Shown: in pieces, positions 20,102 to 33,792 of the stretch
Numbering within the stretch: position 1 is the first letter of the stretch
Layout of the letters: every line of letters begins with the position of its first letter
Origin: Dioscorea cayenensis subsp. rotundata
Lineage: Eukaryota > Streptophyta > Magnoliopsida > Dioscoreales > Dioscoreaceae
Assembly: GCF_009730915.1 (NCBI RefSeq)
Contig: NC_052474.1
Coordinates: 3,755,501-3,819,500 of the forward strand
Reading direction: 5' to 3'
Length of the DNA: 64,000 nucleotides
Program-made: the position numbers and the translations under genes
Notes under the pieces: generated by a model
Told to the model about the DNA's origin: nothing
The model's database searches: none
The model's input: the letters and a program-made list of their open reading frames with translations, nothing else

Positions 20102-22049
20102 CGATACGAAGAACAAGGGTTTCTCTGATCCTAAAGGAATCCAAAGAAAGACGAGGCTATGGAAAATGCCTCAAGACTTCATCTCTGGAAATCAAAGCTC
20201 AGAGATTGAGTTCTTGTTGCTTTGGATTCGTGGATTGAGAGCCGTGGGAGAAGGCGATGCGCGGGCGTAGAGATCGGGAAACAAGAGCAGACTTCCTGGA
20301 ATGTGATTCTTTGTTTTCTTATTCAACAAGAAATGTGAGAAAGGCGGGTAAGTGTGTTTCGCACGTGGGTCAGATTGAGAAATGCTGACTTTTACTTTGA
20401 CCGTCAAACGTAAGTGCAAGCATGATGGACCAGAGTTTTATTTGATTTATTTTAGTAATATATATATATTTTTTTATTTATAGAATTTCCCAAAAAAAAC
20501 TTATAACTATTCTTCTCCAGTATATAAGGAATTAGATTTAAAAAAAAATAAAAGGAATTAGACAATTTTTCAAGTAGTATATAGAACAAAACCATTTTCC
20601 AAACACTTAATATATATATATATATATATATAAATTGTGTTGTTTAAATAACAAATAAAAAAACTTAAATATCAGTGTTTTCCACATTGAGAAGATCATA
20701 AATCTGGGCTTCTAGCGGACTAAAGGCAATGAAGCTTCAGTTTATGCTCCCAAGGAACATGTCTAATCAGGGAATTGGCTAATTAATAACTAGTGCCAAC
20801 CTAATACAACACGTCTCTGGGGCCATCATCTTGTCGTAAAATGAGAAGGAATGAAGGATGCTCTTTGATCGACTCAAGTGAGCCAATGAGTTCCGCATCT
20901 TTGATCTCATTCTCAAGTTTTTAATATATATAAAAGAAGGCATCTTCATCACTATTTAATTCCTCACCACTGATAAACAAGAACGACTTGATCAAGGACC
21001 GGTCCCTTCTCACCAGCCTGTCTCTTTCGCTGTTCCTTCTTGTTCCGCCACCACAGTCTGTGCACACCACCACTGATACTGATGGGCTCGTTAACACTGT
21101 GATATATATATCTCATAAGTATTTGATCATAGCAGTTGAAAGATAAAGTCAGAGAATACAAAAACGAGGAATTGTGATAAAAAGTATACACATTGTGCTA
21201 AACATCTTAGTTTAGTGCAACTGACCAAAAGCACAGTCGGCATCCTCATCAGTCCCACTGCACTGGCTGTGAAGGAGCCTGTTTGCGGCCTTCCTTGCTT
21301 GTATGATGCTATCTCACAAGTAAAAAAAAATACATTGAAGCATGCTATTATTGCCGGAGAGCATGGTACCGGAGATGGCACAGAAGGGTGGGGCAGAGAT
21401 CTCCTACCGCCTTAAGAGAACATCATCATGTTTGAATTGATCCTTTTCAAGCAGAGTATGATGCTGATTATACTTCCCAAATCTTCACAAGGGATGCAGC
21501 TAATGAAAAGTGGGCCATAAACCTCAATCTGATGACCAAAAGCACCAATCATGGCACATTTCATTAACATAAACAAGAGCTTTCAAAAACACTTGTGTGA
21601 CTAACGACCAAGTGATCTATTAGTAGTCGAATCCCCATTAGAACCCTTCACAAGTGGTGAGAGTTCGAATCTTAAGTGAGGGCGCATTTCTAGGAGTGTG
21701 AGTAGTGGTTGTGTGTGGATGGTCCCAACGCACAAGTGTGTGCGGGCCTCACCCCTATTTACTCCGCTGAGATTTGTGTATGCCCATGTTTTTCTTAGTG
21801 GCCTAGCCGCTCATCTTGGCCCAAAAAATAAATAAAAAACACCTATGTGAAGACACAGCGAGGGCGCCCGGAGATCATGAAGGTTGCTCACGATGCAGCG
21901 CCCATCCATACCAAGTCCTACACTCGTATGCAGCTCAGGAAGTACACAGACAAAGGGTGCGTCAGAAGAAGCCAAGAAGGGAATATTTGTCACAAACCAT
22001 TCATATAAAGTCCATTAACATCTCTCCCTTTCTGGCTGCGCCAGATTTA
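20102..22049. other. 5' flank of the FMP32-like gene and intergenic DNA
   Basis: 20102-20400 is the probable leader and promoter of the minus-strand gene, noticeably less AT-rich. An (AT)n run lies at about 20612-20632. Two GC-richer patches (20980-21080 and 21230-21420) have short open frames on either strand, for example a minus-strand peptide with HRLWWRNKKEQRKRQAGEKG ending at a stop near 20982. I do not recognise them and see no full gene; they may be gene fragments. A SINE is at 21601-21834. Confidence 0.45.
21601..21834 (+). mobile_element. tRNA-derived SINE, copy 1
   Basis: Bounded by a near-identical 16-bp direct repeat: AAAAACACTTGTGTGA at 21585-21600 and AAAAACACCTATGTGA at 21835-21850. 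It starts with a tRNA-like head: CGACCAAGTGATCTATTAGT (A-box region) and GGTGAGAGTTCGAATCTTAA (B-box region). It ends in an A-rich tail after CATCTTGGCCC. A relative lies reversed at 48316-48530, with long matches such as GACCAAGTG.TCTATT.GTAGT. It encodes no protein and would depend on a LINE for mobility. Confidence 0.88.
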
Positions 22050-22890
22050 GGTGCTGTTTGTTTGCAAGGAATGGAATTGATAAGGAATAAGATAGGAATA
22101 AGAATAAGGGGGAATGGATTAGGAATGAAAGGAAAACTATGTTTGGTTAGAAGGTATGAGAGAGTAATTCATTGGGAATGAGAAAAGTAAAAGAAAAAAA
22201 TTTGTGGTAAAAAGACTTTTGTACCCTTAATACAAGTTAATAAGGAAAAAATATTATGTTAAATAATAATTATCTATTATAATAAATAATAATTATTTTT
22301 TAATTTTAAAATATTTTTATTGTTGTTATTTTCATTTTGCTAAATATTTCACTTTGATTATTATTTATTATTAAAATGATCTATTTAATTATTATTTAAA
22401 CTAGGTTATTATTTTTAATTATTAGTTATTATTTTTTACATTAATTATTATTTATTGTTAAATTTATTTATTTAATTATTATTTGAAATCGATTATTATA
22501 TTTAATTTGTAGTTACTATTATTTCACATTAATTATTATTTATTATTCAAATAACCTAATTAATTATTATTTAAATTAAATTATTATTTATTTATCAGAT
22601 ATTATTATTTTACTTTAATCATTATTTATTATTAGAATTATATATTTAATTATTATTAAATTAAATTATTATTTTATTTATTAAATAAGAGGGGCAAATA
22701 TGATATTTCACCCCAAGGAGTTTGAGAGGAATGAGCAATCCTCCCATTTTTGGGAGGATTGCCATTCACCTCTCACTCCTCCCTCATTCCTCATTCATTC
22801 CTTTCTCACTCCCATGCATGGCTATCCAAACAAGGCATTGGAATCCCCAAGTAATGATTTCCAATCCATGCCTTGCAACCAAACACCCCC
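22050..22890. mobile_element. large Tourist-like (PIF/Harbinger) MITE
   Basis: Ends are inverted repeats: GGTGCTGTTTGTTTGCAAGG on the left and, reversed, GGGGGTGTTTGGTTGCAAGG on the right. Similarity continues inward through AATGGAATT / CATGGATTGGAA. The flanking trinucleotide TTA is present at both ends (22047-22049, 22891-22893), as expected for PIF/Harbinger elements. The 841-bp interior has no transposase. It is mostly a TTATTATTTA-rich tandem repeat. Confidence 0.85.
22345..22685. repeat. four degenerate tandem units of about 85 bp inside the MITE
   Basis: Repeating order in each unit: a TTATTTCAC/TTTTACATTAA block, ATTATTTATT, a TTTAATTATTATTTAAA block, then ATTATTATTTATT. At least four units can be followed by eye. 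They are too diverged for an exact period without an alignment. Confidence 0.65.
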
Positions 22891-24100
22891 TTACAAACCA
22901 TGAGAAACTTTTCTGTTTTGGCTTCAGTAGCAACTTTGGCTACTAACAGTCCTTACGGGTGAGACTCTGGTTTGCTTTTGATAACTTGGCTATCTTGAGC
23001 AGTTCAGCTATTCAGAAATAAACATTGGAATATGTATAAAATGCTATGTCTAATCTGATTAAGTCTATATTATTGCAACAAATTACCAAGATAAAAAAAA
23101 TTCAGAAATAAAAATTGTTAATTGAAAGCTATACCTAGTTGGATCAAAATACCTGCATCCTGAATTTAATAGTTCATGCACAGGTACAAGTACTACTATT
23201 ATCATTGCCAGCTTTCTGGACTTCGAACATGTTTTAAGTTAGTTGTGGGAATATAAAACAGAAGAGGGAGAGAAGCACATGAATCGAGAAAACAAAGTGC
23301 GAGGAAACCTAAGAACCAGATGGATGTCAGCACTCAGCAGACACAGGGAATAAACAAAACCATCATGGGAGAATCTAGAGACATCTGCACATTTCATATT
23401 AAAACATGAGTTTGTACCTGACAACACATGGAAAATCCATAGCTCCACATTTCAAATTGATCTATAGGAACTGCGACTCGATTGAGTCTCGGAAACTGGC
23501 AAATCCCACAAAATGGTAGTCTTTTTAAGTTGCCCTGAAAAAGATATCCTGGAGACTGCAAGAGAACAGACAGTGTCTATGTCATCCTGACTGAAATTAG
23601 AAGTCAAAACACAAATAACTGTAGAAACAGCCCATAACTATATTTGGAATGAAAGGAATTTCCCACCTTGGCGCACATCCAGTTATCTCTGCCAAGGTTT
23701 TCAGAAAGATTGCTAAAGCAAATTCTCCAGATGCAGCCGGTTTGAATAATGGAGTTCTTCTGTTGGTGGTTTTCTGACTAGAAAGGAGCTAGAGCTGTTG
23801 ACCAATGATATGCATGCTTTGACTAATATCGATAATATCAAAAAAATTACCAGCCTAGTAATCAAGTTTACAGAAATAAAAAGGCCAGACAATAAATTTA
23901 AGAGCTGGGGCACAATTCATGGGCTGCTCACATCTAAATATGTCATTTTAGAACCATTATTGAAAGACCAATATATAAATTTTAGTTGGTATCATCAACA
24001 CAGCTTAATGAGCATATCTTAAAATGTCCATATAAGATATTTCTTCAGTCTTCCTCTTGTTTTTGGTAAAAAGTGGTTTCCAAGCATCTTTATGTCCATG
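22891..24100. other. intergenic / 3' flank of the S28 peptidase gene
   Basis: AT-rich with scattered short open frames (under 75 codons) that show no recognisable motif. The last several hundred bases are probably the 3' untranslated region of the minus-strand gene ending at 24101. No RNA gene or complete repeat was recognised. Confidence 0.5.
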
Positions 24101-27100
24101 TCACTCAGAAGAAACCATGCTTCTTGCTGCAAAGAACATGTCTGGCTCATCATCAGTACCTGACATATAAGGAAGCAATGAGATTAAAAGAAAACAAAAG
24201 TCTACTAGGACAGTATTGTCAAAGCCGCAAGGCGCACTCTAGGCACTAGAACCCTTATATCACCTGAGGCACAAGGCAAAAAAATATCACCCAACTGCCG
24301 TTGTGAAGACACTTATAAATAAATATAAAAAATAAAATTATATAGCCCCTCCGTTCCTAAATACATGTCGTTTAAGGATGTTGCACAAAAATTAAAGATA
24401 ACATTATGTTATCTAAATTTTAACATAAAAAACAATCAAATTACTAAACTATTCCTCTTTTGAAACCATATATTTCTCTTGGGATTATAAATATTACTCT
24501 CTTCGTTTATATAACTTAGAAAATTGAAAATAGGTACAATTGGAAAAAAATAAATAAATATTGCCTTGATATTATAAAATGACAACTATTTGGAATAAAG
24601 TTTTTTTTCCTAAAACAACATGTATTTTGGAATGGAAGAAGTACTTAATATAATATAATATAATAAGTATTAAAACTCTAAAGTAACATAGAAACCAAAG
24701 AAAAAAAAATTGCTTTAAGATTAAATGTCCAATTAGTTCTAAATTCTAATTTCTAATTTCTAATCGTGCATCCATCCGATGAATGATATTCAAAAGACTA
24801 AATTACATATGACCAATTGGCTAATCCAAATTTTTAATATGGGTGGTTGGCTAAGTCAAATTCTTGGAAATAGTTGACTAATTTTTATTAAAATCTTAAA
24901 CGCCTAATTTAATATGGGTTGGCTGGTACCTTTTCCCAAAATTTTACTGTTTACTAAAAGTCTAAAACAACATTAAATATATATGTCCTTTTTTATTTTT
25001 ATCCTAAAACTAATCCAAAAAACCATCAACAGCCAACTTCAAACTTAAGCGAAGAAGCAAAAGGCGCTTTAAAACGCAAAAAAGCTTGCGCCTGTTTGAA
25101 GCCACATTGCCTAGACAACAACACTGTGCCTTGGTGCCTAGGTGGGCCATGACATCACTGGTCAAGGAACTCACTATTAGCAAAAAATATGCTGATGGAA
25201 CCATCCCTTGAAAAAATAGAGAATTAAATATATCAAGATTGCATGGATAAAAGCAAGTTCAGGATATGTACATAGCACAGGTAATACAAGCTGATTACAA
25301 GGTGAATAGCCCATATTCCTTAGTAAAATATCAAACACGAAACTGAAAGGGAAAAAAGGATCATATGCATGCCATTGACTAATACACCAATTCTTCATCA
25401 AATGGTGGTGCAGTTACTTCATATATCAAATATGATAGTTTTATGCACAATAAGCATCAGACTTCAAAACTGACGACCAAACAGATAAATTGTCACGCTT
25501 ACTAGTTCCAAGGGAATATAACAGAGAAGATACCTAAATGATCAGCCTGGTAATGAGTAACATTTCTGTTTACAAATATGTTTTTCATCTTTTCTTTTTC
25601 CTACAAAAGATTCAATTTCCACCTGCTTTCAGAAACTACATCGCCATCCAACATATAAGAAACATAGAAATGAAGATTTGAGCAAATGTTTTTGTCGAAG
25701 GTTCACAAGCTAGTTAGGATTGACCGATTATTAATTTGTCCATTACATTGAATTCTTAAAATATTGACACCAAACACGTCATTAAGTTGCTAAGAATGAT
25801 TTTTGTTTTCCCAAAAATAATAATATCAAACTTTTGAGATAAAGATCTGTACCATACAAAGGAGAAATCCTGACTATACTATTAAGTGCTGATCAGTTTC
25901 CAATGAGGAGTTTTGAATGAACACAACGGGATGGTCAAAACTCTCTAGTTGTTATCCAACAGCATGATAATGAGTCTTGGTTTAACAACAAAACAGCAAA
26001 TAATTTAAAGAAAATTCATCCAAGGAAAATTCAAATTTGATGTTCAAGGGAATCAAACTTTACAAACATTGCAATCATAAAAAAATAAACATTTGCGTAA
26101 GACATCACCAGTTATAAAATTTTAGCCAACCCATCCACTTTTTAAGGAAGAACACAATTAGTCAAGGTTAGCGCCGTTAAAATGCTGAAACAACTTTTAG
26201 GATAGCACTTCAAGCTGGGTAGGCATAACTCTACTGATAGTTTGAATGATCTTGCAGCCTAGATCCCAATATGCCCAAGGGAGCACCAAATTGTATATTA
26301 GGTGAACCTTAACATAAAAGTGAAATCCAAGGATCATTTCCCTGATTAATGCATATACAATGCATATTAGCTCAAATAAGTGTCTATTCTGGCAATAAAA
26401 TAGTTATAAGGTAGAATTCCAACATGTACCTTTGCATTCTGAAAGCCACAAGTCAATATGATTTATGACCTCCTGTCTAACTTTGTGCACAGCTTCAGGG
26501 GAAGAACAGTTTTCAGCATTACCTGAGGGCATACTTGGTATATTAGATTACAGCATTCAACTGCACTAACAATAAAAAACATGAAAGAAATTCCAAATTG
26601 AAAACTATTTCCATATTCACCATTGCCAAATATCCAAACCCACATATTACACTGATAAAATTTTAGTGAGAATGCCATAGGAAAAATCTGCTGACAAAAT
26701 CAGTTCATGCAGCAGATACAATCCAAAAAAAAATCTAAAATTTGCAAAAGGCATACAGACATGGTCTAGTTTACCTTCAATGTTCAAAGGAGACTGGGGG
26801 CATCCTCTCAAGTCAGTCCCATGCCCACAATTATGGCAGTTGATGATGTATGAAGGCACTGCAAGTTTTAAAACTGTCTCAGTACACTAAGGCATGTAAA
26901 GTAATTATGTGAAATGTGCTGGGCATGTAAGCAAACCACATTGTTTTAAATTTTAATCCCAAACAAATAGTTACAGCATCTTTTCTTCATTTGCAGTGAT
27001 TTCCTCTAAGATCAAGAAGGAAGCCATAGAAAATAAGCACCATGATCGAAATCTTGGAACACATCAGTGAATGTCTTACACTTTGAATAAAATTTGAAAT

Positions 27101-30100
27101 GAATGCTTATGATAACCAAGAAGAAAAAAAAGTCTTGTCTGCAGCAGCCAACTTTGAAGAGTGCATGTTTCAACAAAATGTACTTTAATCATACAAATTC
27201 CACAGTGAATAAGTTTCCACTGAAATGTTGTAATACTCACAATCTGGAGATGATGTTTGCTTGGATGCATGCCGCCAGGGGTCCTGCGAGCCATTAGTAA
27301 AAACTATGCGCGTACCTGCACTAAAGTGCTTTTAAACCTTAAAAAGACAGGTTAAGGATCACCAGGAAACATGAGTAGGACCACTGGAAAACATTAATCA
27401 TGCATTATAAGAAAATAAATGACTCTCAATATACTTCCATTCTAGTAAGGGATGATGCTTCTGGAAGAAAGAAATGGACCAGAGCCTATAAATAATGGAA
27501 TGAATAATTTTAAAAATCATACCCAACATGACCACTGGGCAGGATTAATGAACAATTATGAATTTGGTTCAAGAAATACACAGTTCAGATCGATGAAATC
27601 AGAGTAAAATAAAAAGAACTGAAAAAAGAAGGAAATATTAAGAAGAAAAGGTGCACCAGCAATTTTTGAGCCTCCATAGTATAAATTAGTCATGTCCACA
27701 TCCGGGTAGATACCTTCACCAAAAACATTTTTGCAGAGGTTCAGGTGGTACCTATAAATATCAATTAAGATGCAGTTTAGGGTAATAGAATAATTAAGGC
27801 ATATAACAAGTCTCATCTAATACAGATATATCTCAATATATTAACAATAAACAGATCATTTTGTGACGTCAAAATAGAATGTTGGCTCAGAACAAAGGGT
27901 TCACTTGTAAAGAAACACAGGATATATCATGGGTACATATTTATGTATATAAAATGTATAACTTTACAGAGAAAACAAAAAAGTAGGTCTTGCCCTGATG
28001 CTCACATATACACCTTGCCGTCATTCACATTGCCAAAAGTTTTGCAAACAGATGCCTAAGTATTTTAGGATTTCTTAATCAGGGACAACACTGTCACTAA
28101 AGTGAGTGGTTTCTGTATATCTGTGCCTCAATGAAATAACTTGTTGAAAAGATATGCAGATTCCGTATTAAAAGAGAGAAATATATATATATATATATAT
28201 ACACATATATGATCCAGGTTAGCTTTCTGACATTTACTACAAGTACACAAGGAAATCATTACTCCCCCATGTACACCTTTTTCTTCATTAATCTCATTCG
28301 AAAGTGCTATTAAAACATTAAAAAGGACAATAAATTCACACAAACAAAGACGATAAATTCGGAGCAAAGATGAGGATAAAAAATGGCACAATAATGACAT
28401 TTAACATCTCTTTATCTAAATTCTTTACATATTTCTATGATCTCTTTTTTATGCTTCTTTTTGCTAACCCATCCAAGGACATGATGTGGTTTATAGATCA
28501 CGGATAGAAAGCAGGATGAACAAGCATTCTGGCAATGTATTAACTCAGTAGTACTTTAACATTCACAATACCATATTTCGAATGCAGCAGAAAATATCTT
28601 GACATAAATTTCGAAACTTATAAAAGAATGAATGCTTGGGGGAAGTATACTGTGTGTCAATTCTTGGTGAACGAACGGTGTCATTTTCAGGTGCGACTTG
28701 AAAATAAGCTACTTCGCTGCAAACTTGGAACCACCATAACCGATCCCCTGAGTGATCCAGAGGCCAACAGATAGTAATTTAGAAATTAAAAGCAATGTAA
28801 CACAAATAAAATGGCGGAACAAGTATAATATCCTCATTCTAAATCAAAAGGTCAGAGTGGCAATTTACCACTCGCGTCACTAACAGTTGTATTCTTCAAA
28901 TGCTGTTGATCATACGTTTTAACTGAAGCACCAAAGATTCCAAGATAGTAATCTTTAACATAACTAGAGTATGCTTCCTGCAAAACCACAAATTCAAAGC
29001 ACATGTTAGGCTAACCACAGCATGCCATCTTCCATGAATTTGTCACAGAACATCCACCCAGGAAATGAGTTGAACACAACAACACATCTTCAAACTTAAA
29101 AATGAAAGGCAATGCCCACGATGCAAGAAAACAAAAGGTAACACAACCAAATATATGATGATGCATACAAGATCAATTGTCTTGGTAGATCAGTCTGCCT
29201 AAATCCTGTAGATAAAAGGTAAAACAATTCCCACATGTTGTAATAAAATTGCACTGGAAACCAACCAGATATGCACAACAAATATAAGAGATGAAGTGAC
29301 ATGAAACCTACCACCAAGTTTTTGCCAGATGTTTTGGCATCAACAAGAGGAGAACAAAGTACATCAGGATTGCCATATTGAAACTGAAAATGTAACAGCT
29401 TGAGTCAAAATGGTGTTATCTCTCAGAAGCTTAAAGCTAGCAAAGTATGGTTATGCATACAGCGGTAACAGCAGCATCAGCCAAAAAGTATAAAAAGTCC
29501 ACATCATTCATCAGCTGCATTGAAAGATGAAGAGGATCAACTAACCCACATAATGCTGAGACAGTTTTTATTTGCTTTCAGAGTGGCAATGAGATAGATT
29601 CTAAAGAGTAAAAGAGCAAGGTAAATCAACTAAAAAAATTATCATACAGTAAAGTTATGGAAAAAAAGTTTCTTGCAGGAATTAATCTCAGGGATTCTAG
29701 CACATGCATAATAACATAATATTATGGTTTAATCTACTGTTACCAGATGTCACAATAGTACCTGAATTCTTATTGCACTATAATTTGTTGAGATCTGGTT
29801 TTTTGAGTGGCAAACCAGTTTACCAAAAGTTAATGTTCAACAGCAAAAAAATGTTCTGTCATGTTTGGCAAAAAAGGCATGCATGAAAGTGGGTTCGAAA
29901 AGGCAATTACTGAGGATTCAACATTAAACTCTAAAATCCAGAAGCATAATATGATGCATCATACAATATGTAATTGTGAATATTGTAACATAAACCATTT
30001 ATGAAATCTTTTTAACAAAAGCTAGTTACTTATGCAGGAGTGTCTTTGAGTTACAAGCAAGTTTGTTATTACAAGCATCGAGGTGGCAAGCAAAGAAAAG

Positions 30101-33100
30101 AGGAATTTTACATTGGAATTATGACTAATACCAATATCCATGAATGATGTGAATAATCCCGATATAACACATATCACATATGTTGGAAAGTGACCCAAAA
30201 TTCATTTTCTAATAGTTAACTTGAGAAGCCAACCCATAATTGTATCACAACACAGTGACAGACAGTGCAACTCCGGCTTTAATAAGCTATGGATTCAAAG
30301 ACCCAGTCAAGAATTCTAAGCAGATGGCTGCATGTAGTGCAATCAGTGGTAGCATAGGCTCAATGACTGCAAACCAGAGAAGAGTTAAATATGCTAGTGC
30401 AGAAAACCGATGTTTCCAAGAACAACCTGGGATAAATCAAATTACCAAAATAACCCAAATCCTAGAAAAAAAAATACAATAAGAAAATAGCATAATTCTG
30501 CACTGAAGCAAAAAACTCAAAGGATTGCAAACTTTACTCAGGCAAAATTCTGCAAATAACTCAGACACAACTAATTTTCAAATTGAAACAGGAAACTGAT
30601 AATAAAGTGAAAATTACCTGAGCCGCTCCAAACAAAGCCTTCACTGATCCTCCATCAGATTGAAGTTCCTCGTCAACAAGTTCAGTAATTTCTTGAAGTG
30701 CTGCTTTACACTGAGCACCAGCAGATTCTCCGATCTGCAAAATGACAATGGGGGAAAACTTAACACCATTCGCTCAAAGAAGGACTCATTATACAACAAC
30801 CAAAGGGCACAAAGACATTAATATAAATATACGATAGCAAATATCCTCATCATAATAGGTCAACATAGGATGCACACGACTATGTTTCAGTGTATAGGAC
30901 AACTAAGAACCCTTATACCTGCTGGTCAAATGCTGTGAAGTTGTAAACAGCTAGAACAACAGCTGAACTTGCTAGACTCCCACATGTCAAATGAGGAAAC
31001 TTCAAGCGGAACCATGCACTGAGTGCTCCAGAATAAGAAACACCAAAAACAAACCAAGGGTTCTCTGCTTTTGAAAGATTATACTTTGCATTTATAGATT
31101 CCTGCAAGACAATCAACAGTTGCATACAAAGAAATGATATAAGATATGGGTAAATAAATAATCAAAGAATATGAAATAATTTACATGTGAGAAGATGAAT
31201 GAATTTTTATAATCCTAGCACATAGTAGCCACACAATCAGAAATAACTGTGCTGGCACAAAGCAAAAAACTTTGTGCAAGCCAGAATCGCAGGAACTTAA
31301 CTGAACAAAAACTAGCTACATTGTCTGAATTGAATGAACATGTTTGTATGGAGATCAACTCTTCGAGACTATAGAGTAGAGACACTTAAATCAAACCTCA
31401 TGAACATCAACAGTATTAAAACAACATTTGTCATTGCTAGTTCTCATGCACAATGCATCCTGGATTTTCTCAACCAAAACACACTGACTGAAGGTTCCTA
31501 AAGTATTAGCCACCTCCACAACTTATCATAGTAGTACTATTATACCATGGTTCCATGTAATACCTATAAAACAGTTGTAGATTGTTATCAATCTCTTCTG
31601 ACGGAACGTGCCTTTATGGATTTACATGTTCATCCATAAACAAGGTCATTCTTTTTCCAAAATTTTGAAACTACAACTAAAATTTTTAGTGCCATTTTAC
31701 TTTCTGTCAAAGCAAAGAACCCACTATTCATGCCCCAAAAAACAAGAGATCCAAAGATTATGTTAACTATGCCATGTAATCATAACATCTTCACTTTTAA
31801 TATGATAGATAAGAAGTGAACCGCCAACCTCACCATTTCATCAACATTGATACTCCAACCTTCTTCGGAATTCTTCCTAAAGTAAACCATTATTGTGATA
31901 ATTTGAATATCAGTAACGAAGATGCCTACAATCTAATTTTTCAAACCATCTATATTACATGTTATATTTTCGTAGCATGGAATTCAACAACTAATAGAAA
32001 CTAAACTCCCATGTTTTGGGCATTTCAGAGAGTTTTTCAATTCCAATTCAGGTGACGTCATCTTTTATAACTCAATAATAGTATTAGCCTGAACTGTTTC
32101 TCATAATGTCAACCAAATATTATCCATGAATTTCCACTTCGAACTCAAAAGTCCAAAACAAACAGAAATACTCTTTGCTCATTTCATGTTTCATAAATAC
32201 CACACGCAAATTATTCGAAGAATAAAATTTTTCAAAACAAACTTTCTTCTGAATACTATCAGAACATATCTCTCATCCAAAGTCTTGTTGAAGGCCCAAA
32301 ATGTATTATAATCTAGAGAGCCTTTAAACTGTTCCTCATACAACATATAGTTAATGGCTTAATCAAGGTAAGTCACATATTTCCAATTCAATCCTATCTG
32401 TTTGATTTACATGATTGACACAAACAAAAAAAAATACCTGATAATATTGACGGAAAACAGCTAGGTCAAATAAAGCCTGCTTTGAGGAAAGATATCTTAG
32501 GTTGTTTGTAGCTAAGTCATCAAAAGGAGAACTCTTCCCATAGTAACGATGTTCAAGGGAAACCAAAGCAGCACCAAACTTCTTGGCTAAGACCTACATC
32601 ACAATATGCACATTAAAGGCCAATCAGCACTCAACAACTAGAATATATGTACCATGGTCTACATCTGCAACCGGCCTGCAAGAAGCTTTAAATAACATGT
32701 TCACAAGTTAATCACTACAACATCAGTTCATGCTATGATATCTTTCTCAATCTAATTCAATATAAAAAATCTGATAACTCAGGAATGCTTGGAACTTGAA
32801 AAATATACTACTTACAGCTGTATAATCATTAGGAATTCCTAAACATGCAGATTCACCACATATTTTAAGAAATATGGGCCCCCCAACTTGGTAATAATCC
32901 AAAAATTCATAATACCTCTGCTTGAACTGACGATGATCCTACAAGAACCAACACAAAAAGCTTAATGGAAGGCATTCCAAAAGAAGATAAATGTCATACC
33001 ACAGCATTGTGTACATAAGCCAAAATGCATGACTGGAATAGAAAGCAGCTGAAATATTATCTATAATAGAATAAAACTAAGTAGTCTATGGGATAAAAAA

Positions 33101-33792
33101 AAGCATAGCAATTGAGAGGGGACTTTGGTTCATGACAAAAATTGCTCATTGGCACATGATAAAGTTGATATCATTTTGACCATCTCCAGACTATTGGCTA
33201 GCTATAGACTTTTGCGTTGGCTTACCATTTCTTAACACAGTCTACGTATTCTTCTATTTAAACTAAGTGCACAGATAACTAATTTCCTTTGAGAATAAAT
33301 GCATAAACTTCTTTAAGAAAAAAAAAAAATTGTATTTGGCTAGATGAAAGGAAAACTCCTCTTCCTTTACTAATCAAACACAAATCCTGTATCCTTTACT
33401 CTTCCTTTGAAATCTACAGTTCTTAGACTCAAATAGTCACAGGCATCTAGGTCATCGGTCATCCATCAAGCTGAATCAACAACAGATACAACTTCCAAAC
33501 AAAATTGCTACTCGTTTTAACAAAGATCCATAATGAAACACTACTTTGAAAGAGAAAAACAAAAAAAACAAAAAAAACAAAAAATCGATCAAATTCAAGA
33601 AATAAATAGAGTGATTCGAGAGTGCAATTTTACAATGGGGGAAAAGTGATCGATGCTTTGATCGAGCCATTGTTCGTCCTCAGTGAGATACTTCCCGTCG
33701 GACTTGGGAAGATGAAAGCGATGGGATTCCACGGAGGAGAGGAAGAGGAGGAGGAGGAGAAGCAAGAGGGTGCAAGCCGTGAAAACCCTCAT
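24101..33792 (-). CDS. EDA2: S28-family serine peptidase (prolyl-X carboxypeptidase-like, EDA2-like), 14 exons
   Basis: Exons, minus strand: 33634-33792, 32816-32938, 32438-32593, 30919-31101, 30618-30734, 29461-29514, 29312-29383, 28869-28977, 28651-28747, 27657-27751, 27241-27315, 26775-26858, 26430-26522, 24101-24159. All introns GT-AG with consistent phases; 491 aa, the family length. S28 peptidases are secretory or vacuolar enzymes that cleave after proline. An N-terminal signal peptide is clear (a run of Leu at 9-16, then SSVES). The nucleophile motif is GVSYSG with Ser168, the acid Asp400 in NGSQDPW, and the base His426 in [31 protein letters not shown] and ICGESACLG are characteristic. 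It resembles Arabidopsis EDA2, named for embryo-sac arrest; the substrate here is unknown. The last intron (24160-26429) contains MITEs. Confidence 0.93.
24215..25160. mobile_element. probable composite MITE pair in the last intron of the S28 gene
   Basis: The left part (about 24213-24290) has AAGCCGCAAGGCGCACTCTA and the right part (about 25045-25150) has AAGGCGCTTT, TTGCGCCT and GTGCCTTGGTGCCTAGG. These are GGCGC-rich sequences in opposite senses, like the ends of a known style of plant MITE. Between them lies a separate Stowaway-like element. The outer ends and target duplication are not resolved. Confidence 0.4.
24345..24644. mobile_element. Stowaway-like (Tc1/Mariner) MITE
   Basis: Inverted ends: CCCCTCCGTTCCTAAATACA on the left and, reversed, ACTTCTTCCATTCCAAAATA followed by CATGTTGTTTTAGG on the right, matching the left CATGTCGTTTAAGG. 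The CTCC-rich end flanked by TA is the Stowaway pattern. About 300 bp, AT-rich, no coding capacity. It is nested in the larger GGCGC-rich element in the last intron of the S28 gene. Confidence 0.7.
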
